Source: Nocardia xishanensis NBRC 101358 | Lineage (GTDB): Bacteria; Actinomycetota; Actinomycetes; Mycobacteriales; Mycobacteriaceae | Assembly (NCBI RefSeq): GCF_001613365.1 | Contig: NZ_BDCF01000029.1 | Span: forward strand, 32,415-96,414 | DNA: 64,000 nucleotides | Direction: 5' to 3' | Part shown: piece by piece, positions 12,101-24,100 of the stretch | Layout: each line of letters starts with the position of its first letter | How positions within the stretch are numbered: position 1 is the first letter of the stretch | The notes under the pieces: model-generated | Database searches by the model: none | The model's input: the letters and a program-made list of their open reading frames with translations, nothing else | Told to the model about the DNA's origin: nothing | Program-made: the position numbers and the translations under genes

Positions 12101-15100
12101 CGGACGCCGGTGGCCCTGCCCGATTCCCACTGGACGTGGTCCAGGGTGTACGCGTGGTTGACAGTCAGGCCGGTACGCGGGAGCTCGCTGCTGTCAGCCC
12201 GCGTGGCGGTACCCAAAACCACCAGATCACCCCGGGAACGGAGTTCATGGCATCGACCTGCCAACCACTCGGCGAGACGTGTGTCGGATAGGGCATCATC
12301 CGAATCCCACTGGCGCAGAATTATTTCGAGACGATCGAGCGCAGGTTCCAAGTGGCTCTGCACGTAACCCGCGAAGGCCCAGGAGTCCGACGGGTCTAAC
12401 GCGTCGTGCTCGATGAGCGGCCGCAAGTCGTCGATCACCTGCGCGAGCCCCGCGCTTCCGAGCAGTTCAACCAATTCGTGGCGGTCCATATCCGCCAGGA
12501 GCATTGGATCGGACGCAGCGGTTCGCATCCGTTCCCCGATCCGCCACCAGACGTCGGGCAGCACCCGGAAACGCACGAAGTCCACGAAATCGAGGCGGCC
12601 GTCGCCCCGGTGGGTGGCCAATACAGGGTCGTCCGTCCAATCGGGTGGCGACCACTCCAGAATCAGCTGAGCGAAACCGTCGCCCGGTGCGTCATCCGAG
12701 GTCAGAAGATCAGCCAGCGTGTCACGGTCCAACAGTGTCGGATCGGCCAGAATCACTTGCGAGACGCCGACGCGAGATTGTGGCGTGCGCCACCCAGGCG
12801 TCGTGCGTGGCAGCAGGCTCACCGCCGCCGATGCGGAATCCCCGCCGATGACCCCGGCGTATCCCTGTTCCCGGCCCCGGTAGACCGCCCACGCCTTCTC
12901 CCACACCGCGACAGCCAACGGCCTGCCGCGCTCCCCCGCATAGAGCAGGTCACCGGCGCGATCGACATAGAAGACGTTGTCGACCCGGATCCACACCTCC
13001 AGGTCACCCTCGAAGAACAACACGCTGTAGGTGTTGTCCTCCGGATGCCAACGGATCAGCTTGTCGAGCAGGTGCGGATACGCGAGCACCATGGCGATGA
13101 AGTTCGCTATCTGGTAGCACGTACCGAGACCACCCTGCGCGAAGTCCGCCGAGCGCGGCGCCAGCAGCTCGCCGTCTTCGCCCCGTGGCCACAGCGGACC
13201 GGTGACGGGTTCGGCTCGCACGGGCAGCAGCTGCCCGGACACCTGCCGCCACCGGTCTTCCGCGGCGTGGTAGACCTCGGTCACCGTGGCGTCATCGGTA
13301 CGCCGCGCGGCGGCCACACCCGGTTTCAACCACAGCAGTTCGCCGTCGAGATCCCGGTAGATCCTGCCGAGGACGGCCGGGGACAACGTCCAGGTACCGT
13401 CGTCAGCCGCTTCTCGGACGAAATACGCGTCGACCAGATCCCGTTCCAATATCACCGATGCGTCGCCGGGCTCGCCAACGACATAGCGACCGTCTCGGTC
13501 GACGACGGCTCGGGTCGAGCTGCCCTCGTCGAATGCGACAAATCGGTCGCCGACACTGAGAACCAGAAGGTACTCGCCCGAAATGCTCTGCACGGCAGCA
13601 GGCATCACCGCCGGTTGATCCGGCGGCTCGGTGGCAGGGGTCCACTCCGGACTGAGCGCCGCAGCCGCGGTCGAGCCGTCGTCCGCGCTGTCGGTCGCCG
13701 ACCGATCGGTGACGGCACTCGGTCGAGCGGCCTGAATGTCGTACTCCGCGAACATATTCGCCAACTCGGCATCGCCCCACGGCGCACTGTCACCCGAGTG
13801 GTCCGTGAAATACCCTGGCCCCCAACCGTTCGCCGCTCGCAGCGCGGCGTCCTCGATATTCGACCCACGAGGCTCGGTCGGCCCGACCCGGAGTCCGGCG
13901 CCCGACCCCTCGGGCAACGGACGCTCGAGCAACGCCCCGTGCTCATCCACCGCGACGTGGAAATGCCCGCCATTACCGGTCGACCGCAACAACGTGTACA
14001 CCGGTCCCCGCCCGAAACGCAGGTGTGTGGTCTGATGGCTGGGATCATCGACATCGATGTTCAGCCCGAGCTCCCACGCCAGATACGGCAGGAACAGCTC
14101 CGCCACGGGACCCATGTATTCCCCGGCCTCGAACAAGGTGGTGAGCTGCTTGTCGAACACGGCTCGCCGCACCTCGTCCGGTACCCCTGGCATGAAGCCG
14201 CCGAAGAGGTTCCATACCGCATCCGGTGCACCCGGCATGAAGCCGCCGAAGAGGTTCCATTCACGGGCCGCGCGCACACGCAACGCCTCCACAACCGCGA
14301 TCCGCAGATCCTGGTGCGCGGTGGGGTCACGCATATCCATCAACTCCGCCAGGGCATGGAACAAACAGTCGCCGCCACCGGGCATCGACTTCCATGCGCC
14401 GCCTCCTGGCGCCAAGACCCCCTCGACCACCGCACTCACCGCGCCCACCGCCGACTCGGTCGCGCCGCCGGTCAACGACGGTCGGTCGGACACACCTGCC
14501 CAGATATTCGGCACGGCGGCGTACTGGTAGTGGTTACCGCCCACCCGCATCAGGTGGATGACCGGCGCGGCCGGATCACGATTCTCCGGAACGAATTCCT
14601 GCGGCTGACCGGTCTCCGGCACCACGACCACCACCGTGCCGGTCGCGTCGGCGAGCAATCGCGGAGCCAGATCACCCACCTCGGAATCCCAGTGCCCGCG
14701 AGTACTCAAATCCGATGCCAATCCCGAGACGTGCTGCTCGGTGGGCGCGGTGATGAACGGTCGATACCGGTCGATGCCGTCCAGCAGCCTGTCCGACAGC
14801 CGATTGCGCAACTGGTCGACGGCGGCGGCACCCTCGTATCCCACCTGGCTCAACCATCCCCCGCCGGCGTGTATCGCGGCATGGAAGAAGCAATCACCGT
14901 CGTCGGGGACATCGATCGCGAACATTTGCCGATCCGCCAGGAAGTTCCGCTGCGAATCGTTCAGTCGCGACGGCAGCGCCACGCGCATCATGTCGCCTGG
15001 GCCCGCGAGTACCGTGAGCTGTGTCGGCCTCTCCGGACCGTGGAAGCGCTGACTGCCGTCCCCCGCGATCACCCGAACCCGGACACCCGCCCATTCCGCG

Positions 15101-18100
15101 AAGGCAGCGGGGTCGGTCCGGCGCGCGATCCACTGCAGTCGATCCTCACCTGTCGGGGGAGCGAACTCATTCGCCAACGTCCGCAGGAACTCCGGCGAAA
15201 CCGCGCCGCCGTCCGAGGACGCCGGACGCAGCATCGCCGCACGCATCGGAAGGGCAGGCAGGGGATCCGACACAATCGTGTCTTCGTCGAGCCCGGCGAG
15301 TTGCCGCTCGGTCGGATAGGCGGGCGCTGTCGAAGCGACCGTCGGGGGAACCCACTCAGCCCCGGTATCGGAGATTTGGTTGGCCACGATCAGCCGATCG
15401 TCCACGGTGCGCACCAGCACCAGGCGCTGCAATACCGAGGGGTGTCCAGCCCAGTTCGTGGTGTGGACATCGTCGCCGTCGACGATCGTCACAGCAACAC
15501 CTATCACTTCCGTGGCCAGCTCGGCATCGATGCGAACGAGCTCGCCCGCGCCGAAGTCGTCGCGCTCGAACGGCCGCAGGTGTAGTGGTCGCTGGTTCCA
15601 CAGGTATTGGACGAGGGTCCGCTCGTCGCGGTACTGGTCGTGCAGCCGGGCGCCGAACATCCGGATGATGGCTCCCGCGACGGTGCGACTGCCGTGATCC
15701 TCGGGATCGAGCCGATAAGACGACTCGGCGAGAAGATTCGTTTGCGCAACTGTCAGCACATGTTCCATAGGCGGCAGGATCGCCGTGGTCGACCGGTGCG
15801 TGAATTCGGGAACGGTTGCCTGGTAGTCGTTCCCCCCATGATGGAGCAAAGTGATCGTGGGAGTGTCCGCTGTCGGCTGTTGCGGGAAGAACCACTGCTC
15901 ACGGACACCCTCCCCTGCCTGCTCGGAGACCACTCGCACGGACGCACCTGAAACATAGGCAAGCAACTGTGGCGCGATGTCCTCCATCAGCTCGTCCCAG
16001 CTACCTGGAGTCCGCCAGTAGGCAGCGGCGCTCTCGGCGTCGGGGTCTCGAGACGTGTCAACGAGCTGTCGCGCCAACAGATCACGCAGCCACATGAAAG
16101 CATCCGCGCTCTGTCCCACCGAGTCACTCAGCAGTCGACCACCCGCCTGCACAGCCGCACGGAAGAACCCGTCTCCGTCGACAGGCACATCGACAACGCG
16201 CAATCCCATTCCGCGCGCGTGGTTCGCCAGCGCTTCGGAACCCCGCGCCGGGACCGCGGCCCGCATCGACCGGTCCCACCCGATCAACACGGTAACCTCC
16301 GGCCACTCGGAATCGCCATCGATGGTCGGGCTTCCATCCGGATGGATGACTCGCAAACGTATTTTGGTTTCCTGCGCCAACTTCGCCGAGCCCCATTGAG
16401 CCGGATCGCGCCCGTGCAGTCCACTCAGCGTGGCCCGAACCGCTTCGGGCACCTCTGGATTCGCGGCAGCGCTCCGCCGAACCGACTCGAGCTGGGCGGT
16501 GTTCCCGCTATACGGCTCCGACGCGACCAGCCCGAACTGGTCCAGCACCTGCCGCTGCGGTCCGGTCGTTTCCTCGGGCCACGGTGTAGGCAGCAGCGAT
16601 GCCGCGATGAAGGTGTCGAATCCCTCCTCCGCGAGATATCCGGAGAAGGTGACGCTGTCCATCACCGTCCCCCACCCGGGTGTTCGGGGGTCGAACACGA
16701 CGAACTCGACGCGTCCGTCGTTCCGCCTGCCGCCTATCGCACCGATCACGCTGTGGCCCTTGCTGATCCAGTACCGGAGACGTTCCGGAGCGGACACCAC
16801 ACCTCTCCAGAAGCTCCCCGGCGACCGATGCACGGCAAGGATCGAGAATCTCCACCGCGAGAGGTAGTCGATCGCGAACCCCACCTGATCCTCGTCCGCC
16901 TCCCACTGGGCGTACATCAACCGGATCAGTGCGGCCTGAGATTCATCGCCCTGCTCGAAAAAGCCTGGAACAAAAGGGCGGCGACGACGATCGGTCAGCC
17001 AGGTCAGCGTGAGCGCGTTGTCGGATGTGGCGATGGGGGCGCCGTCCTCCGGCACCTCGGGCGCGACCGCCAACGAATCGGGCCCGTTGAAAAGGGACGC
17101 CTGCGCATACGGCCGTCGCACCGACCATCTAACCGGCACCAGCGACAGAGGTCCCCCCGACACAGACGCCACGACGGTCCTCTCGCCAGCCTCCTCTGGC
17201 ACCTCCTCGGGTGGCATGGTGCCGGGCAGGAGACCACCCCGACCGGCGTCGTAGGCAGGCGGCAGGCTGGATGACGGATGAGCCGACAGATAGTTTCCGG
17301 TGGGCAGCGCCACCAGCACGACATCGCCGTCGTGGTAGTTCAAGGCGTACCCGGTCTCGAATTGCCGGACACTGCCCGCGGCGTGGTCGTCGACCACTCC
17401 GCTCCGGCGCACCACCCGGACGCGGATTCCGGCCTGTGCCAATTGCCGGATTCGCGAGTAAGGCACGACCAATCCCGCGCCATCCACCGAGTCGGCCAAC
17501 TGCAAGCCCGCATCCGACACAACGGTGTGCTGACCGGGGAACAGCCGTGACTGCGCCACCAGGACGCGGTCCACCTCGGTTGCCTCGAGGTACGCCACGA
17601 ACTGCTCACGGGTCATCGCCAGAGGACTGCCGGGGGTGGTCGAGTCCGCGCCATGACGACGGTCGAATACGTGGAAGGTCCTGCCGTGGTTACTGAGGGT
17701 CGCGGTGGCGGCATGGTCGCCGCCGGCGATCCACAGCTGCCGGAGACCCTCGAAACTTCCCACCTCGAGCTCGGCCAGGAACTCTTGCCGGGACCGGAAC
17801 ACGGCCACCTCTCGATAGCCCGCACGGCCGAGGAAGCCGCGCGCGACCGCCGTCCGCTCGTCGAAACCGCGGGAGGCCGCATGGTGGTCGACCATCAAAC
17901 CGATCAATCCGAATTGCCGGTCTCCCAGAGCGTCGAAGGGCCCGACGAAATTCCGCCGGTTGGTGAGCGAAGCCAACGCCCAGGCGTCGCTGGACCGGGC
18001 CAGAATCTCCGATCCCGCCGGTGCCTGCGCCGCGACTGTCAGTCCGAATTCGCCATCGCGGTACAGGTACAGCTCGTCGGCCCGCTGCCGCGGCTGGACC

Positions 18101-21100
18101 AACCACACCTTTCGCCGTGTGCCGTCGAACGTGGCGACCTCTATCAACCGGTCGTCATGGGCACTGTCTTCGGGTACCTCCGTCCCATAGGCCAAGGGCG
18201 GCCGGTCGTCGCTGACGCGCTGCGTGTGCAGAAGCTCGGACCGCGCCGATTCGACGTAGATTGTCTCGGCGGACCCGAAGCCACCGGACTCGACCGAATA
18301 TCGGTAAGCCTCGCCGTCGGCGTACTCCCTGATCAGGCCGCTGCGCTCGAGGACGATGATTATGGATCGTCCGTCCGTCGTCCTTTCCCGCAGAGCTGCG
18401 TCGTCGAACGGGATGGCGGGCGCGTCGGCCACGTCGCGCACCCGGAAATCGGAGTCCTCCAGGAAATCACGCTGTTCTTCGGTGAGCAGAACATGCATCG
18501 GGTCGAGCGGTGCCACGACCATACTGTCGAAACCACGACCCGCGAGGTGCTGGATGAATTCCGCCGAGGACATCTCCATCGGAGCGCGGAACTCATCCGC
18601 ATCCGGAACGGAGAAGCCTAGGTCCATGACGGAGAACCGAAGCTCGTTCCCGCTCCAGTACGCGATCGCCGCGATCGCGTCGCCACCACCCGCGATCCAC
18701 AGCCGCCGGTCGGCCCTGATCCGCTCGGCCAGAAACTCTGTCGAGAGTTCGTGAGGCAAGGGGACCACCGCGAGATCCTGGTAACCCTGCCGACCCAGAA
18801 CGCCCACGGCGAACGGCGCCCAGCGTTCGAACCGATCGGCCGCCACCTGCCTGTCGGGTGTCAGCTCGGCCGCATGCTGCTCGAGCATCAACTCGATCAG
18901 GTCATCCCAGGCCTCGTCGCTCATATCGACGAAGTCCAGGACTGCCGACTCGTCGCCGATCAGCCAGGACAACGACTGCGCCGGACCTGATCGAGCCAGG
19001 ACCTCGATGTCCTGTGGCATCTCGGGGCCGATGGTCAACCGGCCATCAGCGCCACGGTAGAGATACACCTCACCGGTCTGCGCGGGGATCGGCAGTACCC
19101 GGACGCCGTATTCCGGGGGCGGAGCGAACTCCGCCGGATCGGGTACATAGCGCTGGAGGTCGGTCGGAGGAGCGGCCTGCCCCGCGGCTTGGCCCGCTGC
19201 CTGCCCCGCGGCCTGGCTCGCTGCCTGCCCCGCGGGCACGTAGCGTCCGCCTCCGGCCTCGACGATCATGACCACCCGCCGCGAGTTCGACGGATCGCTA
19301 TCACCGTGCTCGGACACCGTGCCCTGGCGGGTGAGCACACGAATGGTCGCGCCGAGCGTCGAAGCGAGCCGATCCAGCGCTCCCGCATCCCGCCGCGCAG
19401 CCCGTGACCGTGCCCAATATTCGGCGAACTCGTGCTGCCGCATCGGAGGCAACCAGCGGTGCGCGCCGTCGTCGGTATAGAAGAACGGCTGACTCAGCGC
19501 GCGAGCGAGAGCACTGCGCATGCTTTCGGGCCGCGCTTGCGGCGCGATATCCCAGTTCGAGCCCTGCAACCGATCCCGCTGGGCGTCGTTCAACTCGAGA
19601 CCGGGCCGACGCTGTAGCAGACGCCGGACCCGATCGCGCACGTTCCCGATCGTCGGCTCGGTGTCGAGCCCGCCGTTCGCCGATGCGGGGATCCGGCCGG
19701 TGGACTGGCTCTGGCCACCCCCGCGGAACGACAGCGCGGAACCATCGTCGGCGACCGCGTGTACAGCGGTACCCGAACCCGTCGGCAACGAACGGCTGAG
19801 CCGCACACCGTCCTCGTCCACCGCGACGTGATAGTGCCCCGCGCCGTCACCGGTCGCCCGCAACAACGTGTACACCGGCAGCCCGGGCCCATGGTGCAGA
19901 GATCTCGTCACGCCACCCGGATAGACAACATCCAGATTGAATTCGAAATCCCGCACCACATATGGCAGGAAGAACTCGGCCGCGGCATCCCCGAACTCCC
20001 CATCCAGCAGCAGATCCTCCAACTGCCTCCGGAACTCGTCCCGCCGCACCTCCTCCGGCTCGCCTGCCTTGAAATCATCGAAGAATTCATCCCATTCGCG
20101 GGCCGACCGCTGATACAACGCCTCCACGACCGCCGCTCGCAGATCCATGTGCGCGTCGTCGCCATCCATACGCAGCACCTCCGCCAGCGCATGGAACAAG
20201 CAGTTGCCGTCACCCGGCATCGACTTCCACACCCCGCCTTCGGGCGCGGAAACCCCCTCGACCACCGAACTCAACGTGTGGTAGCGCGGTCGAGCGCGGG
20301 TGACCGGATCGAATTCCAGCAGATGCACCGCCGGCGCGGCCGTGCCCGCCTGGGCGGCTGCGAGCCGGGCGGCGAGTTCTTGTTCGGCCAGCTCGAGCAA
20401 CGTATCCACCGCGTACCGCTCGCGCGGTGATGCGGAGTCGGGGGCCGATACCCGCAATTCCGCCTCCAAATATGCCCGGTTGAGCGCATTTCGGACGACG
20501 GACGGAATCTCGTCCGAATCGCGCAACCGAGGGAAATCCAGAACAAGGCGACGCTGGAATTCCGACGACAGATCCGAGAAGTGCAGCCTGCTCCACCACT
20601 GGCGGCCGTGCTCGTTCCACCAGGTTGCCAGCTGCTGGGCTTGGTCAGGAAGCAGTGGCGCGGTATCGGCATCCCTGACCTCGGCAGGGAAGCCTGGGGG
20701 CACGATGCGGTCGTTGTCATCGACCGGATCCGGGTGCGCCCACAGATCCAATCTGTGCGACGGACGTACCCGCCCGGCCTCGAGCGACTCACGCCATCTG
20801 CGGAGGTCGCGCTCCTGTCCCTCCAGCCGACGATGTTCCGCAGGCAACCACGGCTGCACCTGATCGGCATCCGCGCTGTTGTCTCGCTTGCTCAAGGCTA
20901 TACGCTGCGCGTACAGCCACCACCGCCGTCTTTGGACTTCGGCGCGCTGCCGTTCCAGTTCACCGACCCGTTCGCGGACCGGGCCGTTGAGCCCCGAGTG
21001 CGTGGGGTCGAATTCCCTGCGTTTGAAATAGCTCGCGGTCCGAAGGCCGCGGCGGCGGAGCAGATCGAGGGCATAGTCGTTCATCTGCGGGGTCGGTCGG

Positions 21101-24100
21101 TAATGCCCACTGTGGTCGGTCATCGTCTTGAGCCGGCCATCGATTACCACGAGATAGCCAGCCGCGGTGACCGTCCGCCCTCCCAGGAAGGAGGAATGGA
21201 AGGTCACTGCCGTTGTCGTGCCCGAATACAGATTGCCGAACTCGTCCATGACGAACTTCGCTCCACCCGGAGCATGGAACGGGGCACCGTCGCGCGCTTG
21301 ATACAACCTGCCACCGGGACCTATGAACAGCCGATGCTGTTCACGTTCCTCGGGAGTCATGTAATGAGTCGGTCTGGCGAATACGAAGGGACTGATCTCG
21401 AGGCTGCTTCGGTCGATAACGGTCGATTCATCCACGTTGAACCGGGCCAGAAGTTCACGAACGGTCAATTCAGCCAGTCCGAGATTGCTCAGGGCATCGA
21501 TCACGTTCGATTCGGACACGCCGAACGACTTCAGGAGACCACTCACATCGGATGCGTCGAAGCCGAGCGTGGTCAGGGCGACGATCACATTCGATTCGGC
21601 CAAGCCGAGTCTCGTCAAAAAGTCGATGACATTCGACCCAGCCACGTCGAGTGTTGTCAGCGCACGCATCGGCCGGGTCTCGCCGGTGTAATTTCTGCCG
21701 AGCACGGCACCGTCGAGCAGCGGTACTTGCCGGGATGCCAGCACACGATCGAGCGGGGGCGGAATCTGCTCTGACGGTACCGCTCCCGGTACCGATGCCG
21801 CTGCGGGCTCGATCCGGCGCACCCCGGCCCAGAGCGAACCGTCGGCGTTCAATCCGATCTCGTAGTGACCGTTCGACAGCCGCAGATGCAGGGTCGGGCG
21901 ATGGGGGTCGTCCGTCCACTGAGGGGTCGGCGCGCCCTGTTCGTGCAGAACGAGGTTCGCACCGAATCGATCACCCGCCATGGTCAGCAATTCCTGCTTC
22001 GAGAGGCCGCCCGCGGACTCGGAACGCGAGTCGAACTCCGTCCCGACGTCCCGCAGATTCGCTATCGCCCAGCGCAATCTGTAGTCGATCTGCCGCAGGG
22101 ACAAGTCGACCACCTGCCGGAACGCGTCGTCGAATTTCTGACGGAGTCCTTGTTCCCACACTCGTGAATGCGGGATCCTCGCCGGATCGGTCGCGAATAT
22201 CGCGTTGTAGGTCTGCCGACGGGCATGCTCTTTCGCATGGGAGACCATCAGATGTTCGGGTATGAACTTCTCCCGGTAGTACCGGAGATTGCCTTCGAGT
22301 TGATTGGCGAGTTCGTTTCGCAGGGTGAGCGGGTGGCCGAGGTTGAGGGTCAGCGCGAGTGCGGTGCACAACGGGTCCGTGCTGCTGGGCACCACGAACC
22401 AATCCGGTGGCATGGGGCGGGGATCCGATGGGAACTGGACCGATTCCGCGGAGGTCCGCGGCCCCGCACTCGCCGGCACGTCACCGGCGCTCTGCGACGC
22501 CGGCTGTTGTGGCTCCATGCCGATCTGCACTTCGCTCTCGTCGGTGAGCCAGCGCAGCTGCTTGAACACCGCGACCATCTTCGGGTCCAGCACAGCGAGA
22601 TAGTCCGGCCCCGTCAGCGGACCGATGCCGAATACTCTGTTCAGATAGTTCGCGATGGTGCCGTGGCTGGTCTCTTCCGCGGGCTTATACGTCCGCATCG
22701 CCATCGGGCCGCTGACGTAGGCCGCACTGCGAGCCAATGCCGGAACTTGGCCACGCGTCGTCGCTATGTCGCGAAGTTGGCGGATGACATCCGGAGTCGC
22801 CTGCACCCCTTGGTCACGCAGGACTTCCAGCATCGTGCGATATTTGCCTTCGAGCGGTGTGAGCCCTCCTTGGTTGGTCTCGTAGTAGGCCAGTAACCGC
22901 AGCAGAGCGTCGAGCTTCGCACGGTCCGCCAGGATCGCGGTCCAGTCTTCCTCGTGGTACTGGTGGAGCAGTTTCTCCGGAATCGCGGTGACCAGATCCG
23001 CCAAATACCGTGATCTCGGTGATGCCACGATGAATTGGTTACCGAACCAGCCATGGTCGTACAGGCTGTCGACAACTCGCCGCACCCGTTCCGGCAGTGG
23101 AAACGCTTGCAATTGACCGTCATTCACCGCGCGCTGGTCTCGGAGCAGCGGCCCGAACATCGGTATGTCGTCCTCGTGCATGTACATCGGCTCGAGAGCG
23201 GCGAGGTCGACCGCACCCGGTGCGAGGTCGACGTCGGCGTAGAGCCCACCCCGGTCGTACAGCACCGCGTAACGCGCGATGTCCGAGCTCAGGTTGAAGG
23301 CGCCTGTCCGGAGGCTCAATTCGAACGCGGCGGCAATCTCTTTGCCGAACACAGAGCCGATGAAGTCCTGGAGATGGTTTGCGACATGGAGCGTGTCACC
23401 GAGAACGTTCGCGAGCTCCGGGTCGGCCAGCAGCTGTGTTCGCACCTGGTCGTAGCCGCTTTGCGTCCACAGCGTCAATTGCCAGTCCGAGCCGGCGGCG
23501 GATTTCACCCATTCCTTGACGTTCGCCAGCGCGGTCGCGCTCAGTTCACCGCCGAACCATGCGAAGTTCAGCTCCCTGGGCACTTCGTGTACCGAATTCT
23601 CGGTGGAAGCACCCGAATACTGTGTCAGCTGCGCCAACTCGCTGTGCAGCCACCGTCGGCCATTTTGCTGGAGCTTCCCGATCAGCAGTCGGGCGGGTGC
23701 GAGGGCTCCGCTCGCGACAAGGTGTCCGAGTTCTGCCCGCAGTTCCCCGAGTCGCACCGTGCGGCCGTGCACGGTTCCGGCGACGAGGTCGAGGAATTGG
23801 CGGTAGGTGGCACCGATATCCAAGGTGGAGAACGCTATCCCGTGTGCTTCGAGATCGTCGAGCATATCGAGAAGTAGCAGCCGGTGATCCTTGATCACGG
23901 CCCGGCTGTCGCCGTGGAATGTGGCTAGCAGGGCGTCCACGTGCCCGACGTTCACAGCCGTGGAATTGTCGATGATCTGCCGATCACGCAGCAGGTCGGT
24001 CAGCCGCTCGATGGTGGTCAGCATTCGAGCTTCCGAAGCCGCGTCTGCGCGGACCGGACCGACCAGATCGTCCCGGAGCTGTCGCAGCGCCCGCGACCAA

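Noticed and set aside
12406..15585. 1,059-codon open frame on the plus strand
   Set aside because: Antisense to the giant gene, rich in Arg/His/Gln with no domain; a high-GC shadow of strongly biased codons on the other strand.
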